64,000 nt of DNA from Brevibacillus sp. DP1.3A (GCF_013284245.2 NZ_CP085876.1:3827001-3891000), one strand, 5' to 3'. Shown: positions 8,406-18,563, numbered from the stretch's first letter. Numbers and translations are program-made. The notes: generated by a model not told the origin, from the letters alone.

Positions 8406-9983
8406 TTATCGAGAAATCACGACCTGTTCGATATTTAAGTAACCCGCTGGACTGATGGAGAAGCCCTGAATATGGTTGCTAATCACAGCCAAATTCTCCA
8501 GATTGCGAATCGGCACGACCAAAGCATCTTGCAGCTCCACTTCTTGTGCTTTTGCGTAGATAGAAAGTCTTTTGGCAGGATCTGTTTCGATACGACCAGC
8601 CTCGATGAGACGATCCAGCTCGGGATTGCTGTATTGAAAACTGTTGCCAGCCCCGCCACCCGATGTATGAAATAAATTGTATTGATTGTAGTCGGCATCC
8701 CCGGTTGCATTTGCCCAGCCACTGACAAAAATCTCATGATCCTTCGTTTTCTCAATGGTTCGGACAAACTCATCGTAGCTGACGACTTTTAGCTCCGCGT
8801 CGATGCCGATCCCTTTTAATTGCGACCGTATCACTTGGGCAACCAAGATTCGATCCCGTCTGTTGTAGGTAATCATTTGAATAGGAAAACCATCTGGATA
8901 GCCCGCCTCTGCGAGCAACCGACGCGCTTGGTTGATGTCGTACGGGTAGCTTTTCACAGTCGGACTGTAGCCGAACACATGTGGTCCAATAGGTGAGTTC
9001 GCCTTCGTTCCCACGTTGTTATACACCCCTTTAATGATCGCTCCCGTCTCGATCGCCATACTGATGGCTTTCCTCACACGGATATCATTCAGTGGTGGAC
9101 GTGATACATTAAACCCGATAAACTCCGTCCCGAGCGCATCACTGCGGTACACACGCATCTGGTTGGAGGCTTGAATTCGATCCAGCTCCATGACAGGGAT
9201 GGACTCGGCAATATGTGCTTCTCCATTCTCGACCATCGCAATGCGAGCCGCATCATCTGGAACAACCTTGAAGACGACTTGATCAAGCGTAGCAGCCTCG
9301 CCCCAATAGGACTGGTTTTTGCTCAAGGTAATTCGACTGCCAGGCTCCCATGATTGGAACTGATAAGGGCCAGTACCAACCGGGTGATGCGATAATTCCC
9401 GCCCGTATTTATCGATCGCAGTGGGGCTGATGATGCTCCCCTCGTGACTGGCCAAAATAGAAAGCAAAGGAGCAAATGGCTTATGAAGAATGAATTGTAC
9501 TCTGTACGGGTCGATGACCCTTACCTGTTTTACTTTTTCGAACATGGCTGCCCGTGGAGAAGCCACCGCTGGATCTAATACACGATCAAATGTTTTCTTG
9601 ACCGCCTGTGCATGAAAGGGAGTCCCATCGTGAAAAACAACACCTTGTCGGAGAGTAAACTCCCAAGTAAGATCGTCGATTTGTTTCCATGCCGTTGCCA
9701 GCTGTGGCTGAATGTTCATGTTCCTATCTCGTTTAACGAGCCCTTCATACACTTTTCCTTGGACGACACTCGCCTCATTAATCGTCAAAATAAAATGGGG
9801 ATCGAGATTTGCGGCATCCGACATACGCGCAATGATTAACGTCCCACCCTCAGCAACGTTTTGGGGTGTCGGTACGATTTGATTGTTGTGGGGCGGCTCC
9901 TGACCGAAAGAACAGGCTGATATGGCGATGATTGCTGCGAGTAACAGTCCAATTAGTCTGTGAAAGGATTTCTGCGTGTACAT
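8406..9983 (-). CDS. ABC transporter solute-binding lipoprotein, family 5 (peptide/nickel type), orphan
   Basis: A 525-residue extracellular solute-binding protein of the DppA/OppA class. It has a lipoprotein signal (LLAAIIAISAC), the early segment LDPHFILTINEASVVQGKVYEGLVKRD split as in the family, and WEFTLRQGVVFHDGTPF, the conserved family-5 signature. GGGAGG stands five bases before the ATG. No permease or ATPase genes adjoin it, so it may feed the Opp system at 22-26 kb or another transporter elsewhere. The substrate (peptide, nickel or other) cannot be told from sequence. Confidence 0.88.
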   Translation of the reverse strand: MYTQKSFHRLIGLLLAAIIAISACSFGQEPPHNNQIVPTPQNVAEGGTLIIARMSDAANLDPHFILTINEASVVQGKVYEGLVKRDRNMNIQPQLATAWKQIDDLTWEFTLRQGVVFHDGTPFHAQAVKKTFDRVLDPAVASPRAAMFEKVKQVRVIDPYRVQFILHKPFAPLLSILASHEGSIISPTAIDKYGRELSHHPVGTGPYQFQSWEPGSRITLSKNQSYWGEAATLDQVVFKVVPDDAARIAMVENGEAHIAESIPVMELDRIQASNQMRVYRSDALGTEFIGFNVSRPPLNDIRVRKAISMAIETGAIIKGVYNNVGTKANSPIGPHVFGYSPTVKSYPYDINQARRLLAEAGYPDGFPIQMITYNRRDRILVAQVIRSQLKGIGIDAELKVVSYDEFVRTIEKTKDHEIFVSGWANATGDADYNQYNLFHTSGGGAGNSFQYSNPELDRLIEAGRIETDPAKRLSIYAKAQEVELQDALVVPIRNLENLAVISNHIQGFSISPAGYLNIEQVVISR

Positions 9984-10030
9984 TGGACCCTCCCTGCATG
10001 CTCTTCTGTTTACCTAGTTGTATGTTTAGC

Positions 10031-10073
10031 AAAAAGACCGCCCTTCTCCCATGTTTCCCGGAGAGTAGCGGTC
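10031..10073 (-). terminator. Terminator of msrAB
   Basis: Inverted repeat GACCGC...GCGGTC with inner TCTCC/GGAGA pairing. On the minus strand it is followed by TTTTTG. It begins 7 bp after the msrAB stop. Confidence 0.85.
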
Positions 10074-10079
10074 CACACT

Positions 10080-11051
10080 CTATTCTTTTTCAAATAATCG
10101 TTTATACTCCCCGAAGCCTTCTTCCTCCAAACGACCTTTCGGAATGAAGCGCAATGCGGCTGAATTGATGCAGTAGCGCAATCCATTTTCTCCAGGACCG
10201 TCCTCGAAAACGTGGCCGAGATGAGAATCTGCTTCTTTGCTACGAACCTCTGTACGAATCATATTATGTGTCAAATCCACATGCTCGGTTACGGTTTCCT
10301 CTTGCAATGGCTTGGTAAAGGATGGCCACCCGCAGCCGGAATCGAACTTGTCCAAGGAACTGAACAAAGGCTCGTTGGAGACGATGTCTACGTAGATGCC
10401 CTCTTCCTTGTGATCCCAGAATTCGTTCGTAAATGGACGTTCTGTCCCGTTATTTTGCGTCACCTCGTACTGGAGCGGGGTCAAGATTTTTTTCAATTCT
10501 TCTTGCTTCGTACGGTCGCGCCATGCTTCCTTGGTGAATTTCGCTCTGCCTGATGCCGCCCGGTAGTATTGGTAGCGAACCGAATTTTTCTTATAGTAGT
10601 CCTGATGATATTCCTCTGCCGGATAGAACGGCTTGGCTGGCAAAATCAGCGTTGCAATGGGCTTTTGGAAACGACCGCTCGCATCTAGCTCTTGCTTGGA
10701 TTTCAGCGCAAGACTTTCTTGCTCTTCATTATGATAGAAGATCGCGGGCGCATACGATTGACCTCGATCACCGAATTGACCACCTGCGTCAGTCGGGTCG
10801 ATTTGTCTCCAGAACATTTGCAGCAATTCCTCGTAGGAGATGAGAGACGGATCATATGTGATTTGGATGGCTTCATAATGCCCCGTCGTATCAGAGCATA
10901 CCTGTTCATAGGTTGGGTTTTCGACATGACCGCCTGTATAGCCGGAGACGACTTTTTCAATGCCTGGCATCTTGTCAAACGGACTGACCATGCACCAGAA
11001 GCATCCGCCTGCAAAGGTTGCGATTTCGAATGGATGTGTATCGCTGTTCAC
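10080..11051 (-). CDS. msrAB: Bifunctional peptide methionine sulfoxide reductase MsrA/MsrB
   Basis: Fusion enzyme of about 323 residues that repairs both S- and R-methionine sulfoxide in proteins. The N-terminal MsrA domain has the catalytic GGCFWCM. The C-terminal MsrB domain has the SGCGWPSF stretch, [17 protein letters not shown] and the catalytic Cys in LRYCINS. The start is best placed at the GTG at 11051, because AGGAGG lies eight bases upstream; the longer frame from the ATG at 11081 includes this ribosome-binding site. An A-then-B domain order is usual in fused forms. Cytoplasmic: no signal peptide is seen. Confidence 0.93.
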   Translation of the reverse strand: MNSDTHPFEIATFAGGCFWCMVSPFDKMPGIEKVVSGYTGGHVENPTYEQVCSDTTGHYEAIQITYDPSLISYEELLQMFWRQIDPTDAGGQFGDRGQSYAPAIFYHNEEQESLALKSKQELDASGRFQKPIATLILPAKPFYPAEEYHQDYYKKNSVRYQYYRAASGRAKFTKEAWRDRTKQEELKKILTPLQYEVTQNNGTERPFTNEFWDHKEEGIYVDIVSNEPLFSSLDKFDSGCGWPSFTKPLQEETVTEHVDLTHNMIRTEVRSKEADSHLGHVFEDGPGENGLRYCINSAALRFIPKGRLEEEGFGEYKRLFEKE

Positions 11052-11147
11052 GCATTTCGCCTCCTGTAAAAGTATGTACACTATCTTTTACGATTGTACA
11101 TGGTTTACAAAAGCAAAGTCCACTCTGGAAGTGCTGCGAGAGGGTTC

Positions 11148-11188
11148 CAAAAAGGAAAGGAGACCTTTTTACACGAAAGGTCCCCCTT
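11148..11188 (-). terminator. Terminator of the M20 dipeptidase gene
   Basis: Hairpin GGGGACCTTT/AAAGGTCTCC on the minus strand followed by TTTCCTTTTTG. It lies between the dipeptidase stop and the msrAB start. Confidence 0.7.
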
Positions 11189-11226
11189 TTCGCTATCGAA
11201 TTGCCTGATCCTTCATTCGTATGTTG

Positions 11227-12606
11227 CTACTCTGACAGCGCTTTGGCAAATCCAGAGAGCATGACAACCATATGGGCAATTCCTTCCTCGAAGTCTTTCA
11301 AACGGATGGATTCGTTCGGCGCATGTACTTTGCAGCCAACCCAGCCTACCCCTGTACTGACAACCGGAAGCTTCAGCTGCTCACCGAAAATATACATCGG
11401 ACCCGTGCCTGCCGCGTTTGGAGAAAGCACTGGCTCATGATCGTAAATGACGCGTGCTGAATCCAGTACGTGAGCAACAAATGGATGGTGGAAATCGGAG
11501 CGATACGCTTTTTGCCCGTTGATCATGGTGACGGTAATATCCGTAAAACCATGCTTCTCCAAATGATTCTCGATGCAATTCATGATGTGCTGTGGATCTT
11601 GTCCTGGGACAAGGCGGCAATCCAACTTGGCCTTCGCGCTTTTCGGCAGAACAGTCTTCGCGCCCTCTCCTGTATAGCCGCTATCCAGACCACAAATGGT
11701 CATGGTCGGATGAAAAACCATGGCTTCTCGTGGGTCCACATTGTTTGCCGCGGTAATCAGTGGGCGTTTCAAACCGTATAGCGCTACTGTCGCCTCTTCA
11801 CTGAACGGCAATTCAGAAACGACTTTCTTTTCATCCGCTGTTGGTTCCTCGATCCCCTTGAAGAAGCCTTCGACCAAAATCTCGTTTTGCTGATTTTTCA
11901 TCGTCGCTAATGCCTGTACCAAGCGCCACGCTGCATTGTCTACATACGCACCGACAGAGGAGTGCATGTCGATATCTGCCCCAACGCATGTCAGCTCTAG
12001 GTACGCCATTCCTTTGATCCCGGCAACCATGCTGATTCGCTCATTTTCGTCCTTTCCACCGAATTCCCAAATGCAGGCATCCGCTTGGAAAAGATCCTTG
12101 TACTCTCGAAGATATGGCTCCAGATTCGGGCTGCCGATCTCTTCTTCTCCTTCGATCAGGAACTTGATGTTGCAAGGCAAACCGCCTGCTTGCTGCTGCA
12201 AAATGTGAATCGCCGTCAGACGCGCTACGAGGTCACCTTTATTGTCGGCAGCACCACGGGCATACAGCTTTCCATCGATTATCGTCGGGTCAAACGGCTC
12301 CGTGTTCCACTCATGAAACGGCTCAGGTGGTTGAACATCATAGTGATCGTAAAACAGGATCGTTTTGCTGGCGTCTCCTTCACTGCCTGCAGCAAAAAAC
12401 GCATACACGACTGGATTGCCGCCAAGATTGTCGAGTACCTTTGTCTCTCCGCCAACCTCATGAATCATCTTGACCACGTATTCAACCGTCTCTGGGATGG
12501 CTTTATGCTGTGCGGATACGGTAGGAAATCTCAAATATTGCTTCAGCTTCTCGATTGCTTGTGGCAAGTTTTCTTGCACAATGCCTACGACTTGTTCTTT
12601 GTTCAT
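11227..12606 (-). CDS. M20 family dipeptidase
   Basis: Metallo-dipeptidase of about 459 residues in the ArgE/DapE/ACY1/CPG2 group. Metal and catalytic motifs are YDHYDVQPPEP (first metal His and catalytic Asp), RGAADNKGD (bridging Asp) and IEGEEEIGSP (catalytic and metal Glu). The dimerisation domain lies between. Start at 12606 with AGGAGGAGCG upstream; a longer frame to 12630 has no good site. It is transcribed alone. Similar Bacillales proteins hydrolyse small dipeptides in the cytoplasm; the exact substrate is unknown. Confidence 0.92.
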   Translation of the reverse strand: MNKEQVVGIVQENLPQAIEKLKQYLRFPTVSAQHKAIPETVEYVVKMIHEVGGETKVLDNLGGNPVVYAFFAAGSEGDASKTILFYDHYDVQPPEPFHEWNTEPFDPTIIDGKLYARGAADNKGDLVARLTAIHILQQQAGGLPCNIKFLIEGEEEIGSPNLEPYLREYKDLFQADACIWEFGGKDENERISMVAGIKGMAYLELTCVGADIDMHSSVGAYVDNAAWRLVQALATMKNQQNEILVEGFFKGIEEPTADEKKVVSELPFSEEATVALYGLKRPLITAANNVDPREAMVFHPTMTICGLDSGYTGEGAKTVLPKSAKAKLDCRLVPGQDPQHIMNCIENHLEKHGFTDITVTMINGQKAYRSDFHHPFVAHVLDSARVIYDHEPVLSPNAAGTGPMYIFGEQLKLPVVSTGVGWVGCKVHAPNESIRLKDFEEGIAHMVVMLSGFAKALSE

Positions 12607-12856
12607 TATTGCGCTCCTCCTACTGACCATTTTTCCAATTGATGATGGAATCCGAACATTTGTAGCTCTCCATGCATTACCTTTTTCGATATCGCAGAGA
12701 AATCGTTATCCGATTAAAGCGAGATGATTGGAACTTCCTGATTCCAAATCTTCTGTAAAGAGTGATAAATCTCCTTCCTTTTATCTGAATTTGGCTCCGC
12801 TTTTCCTTTTAGGATCAAAGAATACGTTTCGAATTATTTCGATAATCCATGATTTT

Positions 12857-12896
12857 TTACAAAACCTCGATTTTCTGTTTCAATCAAGGTTTTGTA
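12857..12896 (-). terminator. Hairpin after the first ger operon
   Basis: Arms ACAAAACCTCGATT and AATCAAGGTTTTGT pair over 14 bp with one G-U. The T-rich 3' arm on the minus strand is followed by A-rich sequence, so termination is likely but not textbook. The rest of the 12607-12905 gap holds only the upstream region of the dipeptidase gene. Confidence 0.6.
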
Positions 12897-12905
12897 TGCC
12901 ACTCA

Positions 12906-13991
12906 TCATTTAATGATTCCCGTGCTTTCAATCTCCAAATCAACTGTAATGTTAAACCTCATTTTAGAGTATATTTCCTGCCACAACTCCCACTCCTTCT
13001 TGCCATAATGATTTCTAGCCATATAATGTAGTCCGAATCCAATCGGATCAATTTGATGCTTCTGTATACTCTCCAACAGGTTCTTGTACCGATTTTCAAT
13101 ATTCTTCTCCGCAATCCTTTCTAATTCTCCCCAATTCTTATCAAATAAAGCTTGATTAGCTTCCTGAATTCGCCCTCTTACTTTAATGTCCATTTGCAGA
13201 ATTGGCGGTTGCTGTTTGGGGGTCTGAATCTGATAGCGATATGTAAAGCTTTGAATCAATAGTGAGTATCGAAGATGATCTTTTTTTACGCTGACTACAA
13301 AATTAGATGGTTTTCGAACAAGCTGGCTAAACAATTCTGTTTGCCCTGGTTGAATGACCATCTTTAATTCTTTCTTGTTGAACAAAGCCACTTGATTCAC
13401 TTCGAATGACTTTCCTTTTTTTGAAACAATAGGCAAAAAAGGGTCTTTTCCCAACTCGAACATTCTATTGTAAAAGTCATATAAATACTCTGTTACAGCT
13501 AAAGACGATCCTATTTTCTCATGTCCAAAGCTTAGAATAAGAGAGTCTGCTGGAACACGTTCAGATCTGGGACTTGCTTCTAATATCTCTTCTGCTGACG
13601 GATTCGCAAGTGCCATATACTCAATTCTCTGCACTTCACTCCCTCTAAATATCCAATCTGTTGTTGTGAGGATCTCATCATTCGCTAGATTCCTTCCGAT
13701 AATAAAAATCTTTGAATGCCCCAAATCAAGTTCTTTGTCCACGTTGGAATTCATGAGTTCTAACGCCTCAGAAATGGTGTCAGCTTCCTGTGAAATGATT
13801 TGAAACGCAGCATGCCCCGGCTCTATTCGATGTGTGGGAATCGCCAGTTTTAATGAGACCTTGTACAGCTTTTCTTTACCTTGATCGATTCCTATCGCTA
13901 CTACAAAAAATCGTTTATCTATATCTTTGAATCCACATCCACTCAGCCCAAACAAAAGCAAAACGAAAAGCACACCTAGCCTTCTAAGCAT
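12906..13991 (-). CDS. Spore germination receptor subunit C, Ger(x)C lipoprotein (first operon)
   Basis: A 361-residue GerC-type lipoprotein of a nutrient germinant receptor. The signal peptide ends in LFGLSGC (lipobox) and is followed by DIDKRFFVVAIGID, the usual Ger(x)C opening. The C-terminus (KHQIDPIGFGLHYMARNHYGKKEWELW) is the conserved end domain. GGAGG lies just upstream, inside the end of the gerB gene; the gap between the two is 1 bp. Expected in the forespore inner membrane facing outward. Germinant specificity cannot be inferred. Confidence 0.92.
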   Translation of the reverse strand: MLRRLGVLFVLLLFGLSGCGFKDIDKRFFVVAIGIDQGKEKLYKVSLKLAIPTHRIEPGHAAFQIISQEADTISEALELMNSNVDKELDLGHSKIFIIGRNLANDEILTTTDWIFRGSEVQRIEYMALANPSAEEILEASPRSERVPADSLILSFGHEKIGSSLAVTEYLYDFYNRMFELGKDPFLPIVSKKGKSFEVNQVALFNKKELKMVIQPGQTELFSQLVRKPSNFVVSVKKDHLRYSLLIQSFTYRYQIQTPKQQPPILQMDIKVRGRIQEANQALFDKNWGELERIAEKNIENRYKNLLESIQKHQIDPIGFGLHYMARNHYGKKEWELWQEIYSKMRFNITVDLEIESTGIIK

Positions 13992-13992
13992 G

Positions 13993-15063
13993 TTACTGTT
14001 TCCTCCTTCCTATCAAAAGCATCAGAAGAACCAACAAGAGCTCCATCATAAACCGAACCATAAACCACTGCTCCGCTACCATAATCAGCTGCTTTTCATT
14101 TGTCAAACGCCCATACCACCAAGTTGCGATACCCACGACTCCAACAATGATCCATCGATATCGTTTGGATTGGTCACGAAAAATACTACCGACTAACTCT
14201 GTACCAATATGCCAGCTCATCGAGATAAACAAGAGAGTAACCGCAACGTAAACCATTAAATAATAGAAGACGACTCGTTCAATAAATCCAAATTCCATTC
14301 GAAGCGAGTCAACTGTATTCACCCAAAGGTAAAGGTAATTTTCTACAGCCTGCGTACCATGAATACCAATCGGAATAAGGAAGGTGCTCACCAATGTGAT
14401 CGCCCCTGTAACCGGTACTAACCAAAAATGGGTTAGTGATATTCTCCAAGTAAAAAACCTGTTTAACACAATCAGTGTCATATATCCTGTAAAGCAAAAC
14501 ATCGCTGTTGCTAGTGTATTCCAAGAAGGGATCTCGAAGATGTACTCCGTCGTGACCATAATCGCATTCCACTCAAACGTTTCACTTTGGAGTGCTTTAA
14601 ATAAGATGAAAACGACGATTGGAAGAATGAATATCAGAATAATCTCGGATAAATAATTGATCGCTGCCGTCGAGCGAGTAGCTGCATAACAGCTCACGAT
14701 AATTAAACAGAAAAGGAGCTGTTCAATGGGAATAGATGGATTCAGAAACATTTTGGCAATATATGAAAATGCAATTAGAACCACCCCTCCAGCCACTATC
14801 CAAAGGAGTCCCAGAGTGAAGCTAATTACGGAGCTTAGCATCACAGGTAATCGTTGTTCAAAAATTTCAGGTAACCCCTGACCTGGGAACTGACGCATTG
14901 TCCTGGTAAACAAATAAGCCAGTGTCGATCCAAACACAATCGCGAAGAGGATCGCTAGCCATGCACCTTGAAATCGATACTCCACTAACATTACAGGTAC
15001 ATAAAAAATGGTATTTACCAGCATACATAAAATAAATGGATAAAAATAGTAACGATTCATCAT
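13993..15063 (-). CDS. Spore germination receptor subunit B, permease-like (first operon)
   Basis: A 356-residue GerB-type membrane protein of the amino acid/polyamine permease superfamily, with about ten hydrophobic segments spread over the whole length. It probably binds the germinant. The ATG at 15063 overlaps the end of the upstream gerA gene by 4 nt and has GAGG eight bases upstream. It ends in Arg/Lys-rich residues. The order A-B-C is the canonical one. Confidence 0.92.
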   Translation of the reverse strand: MMNRYYFYPFILCMLVNTIFYVPVMLVEYRFQGAWLAILFAIVFGSTLAYLFTRTMRQFPGQGLPEIFEQRLPVMLSSVISFTLGLLWIVAGGVVLIAFSYIAKMFLNPSIPIEQLLFCLIIVSCYAATRSTAAINYLSEIILIFILPIVVFILFKALQSETFEWNAIMVTTEYIFEIPSWNTLATAMFCFTGYMTLIVLNRFFTWRISLTHFWLVPVTGAITLVSTFLIPIGIHGTQAVENYLYLWVNTVDSLRMEFGFIERVVFYYLMVYVAVTLLFISMSWHIGTELVGSIFRDQSKRYRWIIVGVVGIATWWYGRLTNEKQLIMVAEQWFMVRFMMELLLVLLMLLIGRRKQ

Positions 15064-16409
15064 CCAGAGATCCTCTTTTTCGAATTGGTTGATGCATGCT
15101 TACCGAATTGGAGTCGAAAAAAGGGTTCACCATAGCTTCTCAGATTGACTAAATACACCAAGAAACAAAAAGCACCTGAAATGAGTCCCAGGATACCGAA
15201 TAAAGTAGCAAACACGATTAATGGATACTTTACCAGCCTGATTGCAAAGCTCATCTCGTTGATCGGCACGACAAAATTAGCAATCGCGACAGTTGATGTA
15301 ATAATGATCATGACAGAGCTGACCAGTCCTGCTTCCTGCGCTGCTTGTCCTAAAATTAATCCACCCACCGTTGTAGCCGTTGAACCAATATACTTTGGCA
15401 AACGAATACTGGCTTCGATTAGCACCTCAATCAGGAAAAGCATAAATAGAACTTCGACGAATGAGGAATATGGGACTGGAGCGCGGCTCCCTGCGATTGA
15501 CAATGCGAATTGTACTTGGAAGATCTCTGGATTATGAGAAATGACTGCTATGTAAATCGCAGGGAGACATATGGTGAGGAATAATGAAATATAGCGAAGG
15601 ATGACCAGACCTATCCCTATCCAATACGTTTGATACCGATCGTCCATCGCAGACATAAAATCGTAAAATACAGCGGGAGCTATTAACGCAAAAGGTGATC
15701 CATTGACCAAAATGACAATCTTTCCTTGTGAGAGACTGAAGACAATTCGATCGGGTCTTTCTGAGACGAGCATCAAAGGTACAAAGTTAAATTTCTTTTG
15801 AGACAATAAATTCTCAAGCTGTCCAGAAGCTTGAATAAACTCATCTTGAATATCGTCAATCTTTTGTAACAGCTCCTGCAAAACTGTTTCTTTCACGACA
15901 TGCTTGTCATACAAAACATACAATTTTGTTTTTGGTTTTTTTCCAACCTCTTTTTCCTTCACCATTAGATTGGAGGAAGCATAACGTCTTCGTATTAGGT
16001 TGATGTTTGCATAGCTATCTTCTGTTAACGCAAATGGTGGCCCTTGTACAGAAGCTTCATTTTTAGCGTAATCTACTTTGTCGTTGATGACCTTGGACGA
16101 GTAAAAGGAATAAAACGTATCATTTATAGTGATTAAAGAATAACCCTCTAGAAGCTTCGGTATCACTTCCTTTTCGTCTAGAACCTGCTCACAAAAAAGC
16201 TCCGCATCTAAGATGTTTTTCATTTCACTATACGAATGACAAGTCGAGAAAGGTTCCGAAATACGTTCCTGAATCAGCTTCGAATTAATCAAAGATGAAT
16301 AAAAGTATAATGCTATGGAAAGGTCACCATTAGTAAGATGCTGTATTTCAAAATCTTGTGTTTCACTCAGTTCTCGGAGTTGTCTGTCAATCTCCTCTAG
16401 TTGAATCAA
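15060..16409 (-). CDS. Spore germination receptor subunit A, GerA family (first operon)
   Basis: GerA-type subunit of about 449 residues. It has a long hydrophilic N-terminal domain (to about residue 240), then roughly five membrane segments, with the characteristic PVPYSSFVEVLFMLFLIEVL and RLPKYIGSTATTVGGLILGQAAQEAGLVS. The start is probably the TTG at 16409, since AGGAG lies eight bases upstream; the in-frame GTG at 16418 overlaps that site. First gene of the gerABC operon on the minus strand. Expression is likely under sigma-G, but I could not identify a clear sigma-G promoter. Confidence 0.92.
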   Translation of the reverse strand: MIQLEEIDRQLRELSETQDFEIQHLTNGDLSIALYFYSSLINSKLIQERISEPFSTCHSYSEMKNILDAELFCEQVLDEKEVIPKLLEGYSLITINDTFYSFYSSKVINDKVDYAKNEASVQGPPFALTEDSYANINLIRRRYASSNLMVKEKEVGKKPKTKLYVLYDKHVVKETVLQELLQKIDDIQDEFIQASGQLENLLSQKKFNFVPLMLVSERPDRIVFSLSQGKIVILVNGSPFALIAPAVFYDFMSAMDDRYQTYWIGIGLVILRYISLFLTICLPAIYIAVISHNPEIFQVQFALSIAGSRAPVPYSSFVEVLFMLFLIEVLIEASIRLPKYIGSTATTVGGLILGQAAQEAGLVSSVMIIITSTVAIANFVVPINEMSFAIRLVKYPLIVFATLFGILGLISGAFCFLVYLVNLRSYGEPFFRLQFGKHASTNSKKRISG

Positions 16410-16502
16410 AGGAAACACTCCTTTGTGGTTTCTTTTTCCATATTATGCTCGCTTGTTATTTATATCATTCAAGTAATCCCTTTCTAAAATGGACATAGAA
16501 AT

Positions 16503-16540
16503 AACCAGTCAAAACACAGAATAACGTGTTTGACTGGTTT
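16503..16540 (-). terminator. Hairpin downstream of the S9 peptidase genes
   Basis: Long inverted repeat AACCAGTCAAA/TTTGACTGGTT with extended inner pairing. On the minus strand only a short T-stretch (TTATTTC) follows. It lies between the S9 stop and the ger operon start, and probably ends the opp-peptidase transcript. Confidence 0.6.
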
Positions 16541-16544
16541 ACGA

Positions 16545-18563
16545 TTATTCCGCTATTTTTACTTTCTTGTCTAAAGTCAAATAGCTGTCAAACCAATCCG
16601 TCGTATATTGCAGTCTCAACACGCGTTGCCGAGGATCACCACTGCGGGATAGTTCATGACTGGCACCCGGGAAACGGACAAATGACACCGGGGCCTTACC
16701 TTGATGCTTCAATGTTACATAAAGCTGCTCGGCCTGTTCGATCGGGCAACGGTAGTCATGTTCTCCATGCATGATCAGCAGGGGCGTCTCGATGTTCTCT
16801 ACCAAGCGAATTGGTGAATGCTGCCACATTTTTTCCGGATTCGTGAATGGATTTGCCTGAATCTCTTCGGCAGTAAAGAAATAACCGATATCACTGACAC
16901 CGTAAAAGCTTACCCAGTTGCAAATACTCCGATCTGTTACACCCGCTTTGAATCGATTGGTTTTACCGACGATCCAGTTCGTCATAAAGCCACCGTAGCT
17001 GCCGCCTGCGACACCCAAGCGATCCTCATCGACAAAATCGAATTGATCGCATGCATATTGCACGGCCGTCATCAAATCGCTATAATCGTTTCCTCCATAG
17101 TCACCGCAGCAAGCCTGAACAAAACGCTCTCCGTAGCCAAAGCTCCCTCTCGGATTTGTATAGAGTACGGCGTAGCCTTTTGCAGCGAGCAGCTGGAACT
17201 CGTGGAAAAACGTATTTCCGTACATAGAGTGAGGCCCGCCATGAATTTGCAGAACCATCGGATATTTTTTTCCTTCTTCAAAACCGACAGGCTTGAGCAT
17301 CCAACCGTGCAGCTTCCAGCCATCCTTCGCGACAAACTCCATTTCTTCTGGAACAGGGAGCTCAATGCCAGCAAATAGCTCTTCGTTCAGCGATGTTAGA
17401 CGTTTTTCTCCTCTGTCTTTCAGGCACACTTGATACAAGTCGCCCGGCGTAAACGGGTCACTGATGGCAACAACCACCGTTTGTTCGTTTTCATGCAGCG
17501 AAAAGCCGTAAATATTCCGATTGCCCGCTACAACATTCGTGACTTGTCCGTCCAGCGTTACGTGATAAATGCCGGAATTTCCTCTCTCACTTGCAATGAA
17601 ATACATACCTCTTCCATCTGCTGTCCATACAGCGCCTGGATTCGGGTGACCTGGCGAGCGCATGTCCCCGATGGTGGAATCGCCCACCTGAACGTCCCAA
17701 TCATCTGTGATGCAAGTATAGTTGCCCTTTTCAAAATCATATACCCAGATGCGCTTCTGTGCTGCGTACAAATGCGTGTCCAATTCACTTCCGATATACG
17801 CTAGCTTCTTACCGTCGTGTGACCAGGTTGGATAGGCAAAAATCCCTTTGCTGTTGGTCAGCTTTTTCCATTCTCCCCCTTCAGAAGGGATGAGAAAAAC
17901 GTCAACACTATGCTGAAAATCAGGGTCTTCTGCTCGGTTCGCAGTAACGGCGAGCCATTTTCCGTCCGGCGACCAGGACCCAATTGTATGATTGTACGGG
18001 CCATCGCTGAGTGGAGTAACCTCGCCTGTTTCTACATGAACAATGGCCAGCTGCTTGTTTTTCTCGTAAATGAACCCAAGATCATCGGATTTGTACTTCA
18101 TTCTTCCGACTTGAATGGCTTTGGGATTTTCTTTCTCCTCAGTTCCCTCGAGGTCTGCGAATGTTTCACCCTCATCCAAGATCGACGAGAAGACAATGTA
18201 TTGGCCGTCAGGTGACCAAGTCGGATTGCTGACGCCGTTTTTGCAACGTGTGAGCTGCCTTGCTTCGCCTCCGTTTGCATCGATCAGCCAAATCTGTGGT
18301 TTTCCAGATCGATTCGAAACAAAGCTAATCTTTGAACCATCCGGTGACCAGCGCGGAAAGGTGTCGCGGGAGCCAGACGTCAATGGCTGTGGATCATCCG
18401 CATCCAATCTGCGTAAAAATAAGTGATTTTGGTATGCGTGGGACTCATCGATTTGATTTTCCACATAGGCAAGCGTTTTTCCGTCTGGTGATAGCTGTGG
18501 ATCGCTCGCGTACCGCATTTGATACAAATCTTCAGCCGTTATGCCTCTTTTTGCTTGCGTCAT
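16545..18563 (-). CDS. S9 family prolyl oligopeptidase-type peptidase
   Basis: A 672-residue serine peptidase. An N-terminal WD/TolB-like beta-propeller (repeats such as PQLSPDGKTLAYV, PRWSPDGSKISFVSN, GSWSPDGKWLAV) precedes a C-terminal alpha/beta hydrolase with GGSYGG (nucleophile Ser), HGEHDYRCP (Asp) and GASHELS (His). The start is the ATG at 18563, eight bases after GAGGAG; an in-frame GTG at 18572 would overlap the preceding gene. No signal peptide, so cytoplasmic. It follows another S9 gene and the opp genes, which suggests it degrades imported peptides. Confidence 0.93.
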   Translation of the reverse strand: MTQAKRGITAEDLYQMRYASDPQLSPDGKTLAYVENQIDESHAYQNHLFLRRLDADDPQPLTSGSRDTFPRWSPDGSKISFVSNRSGKPQIWLIDANGGEARQLTRCKNGVSNPTWSPDGQYIVFSSILDEGETFADLEGTEEKENPKAIQVGRMKYKSDDLGFIYEKNKQLAIVHVETGEVTPLSDGPYNHTIGSWSPDGKWLAVTANRAEDPDFQHSVDVFLIPSEGGEWKKLTNSKGIFAYPTWSHDGKKLAYIGSELDTHLYAAQKRIWVYDFEKGNYTCITDDWDVQVGDSTIGDMRSPGHPNPGAVWTADGRGMYFIASERGNSGIYHVTLDGQVTNVVAGNRNIYGFSLHENEQTVVVAISDPFTPGDLYQVCLKDRGEKRLTSLNEELFAGIELPVPEEMEFVAKDGWKLHGWMLKPVGFEEGKKYPMVLQIHGGPHSMYGNTFFHEFQLLAAKGYAVLYTNPRGSFGYGERFVQACCGDYGGNDYSDLMTAVQYACDQFDFVDEDRLGVAGGSYGGFMTNWIVGKTNRFKAGVTDRSICNWVSFYGVSDIGYFFTAEEIQANPFTNPEKMWQHSPIRLVENIETPLLIMHGEHDYRCPIEQAEQLYVTLKHQGKAPVSFVRFPGASHELSRSGDPRQRVLRLQYTTDWFDSYLTLDKKVKIAE

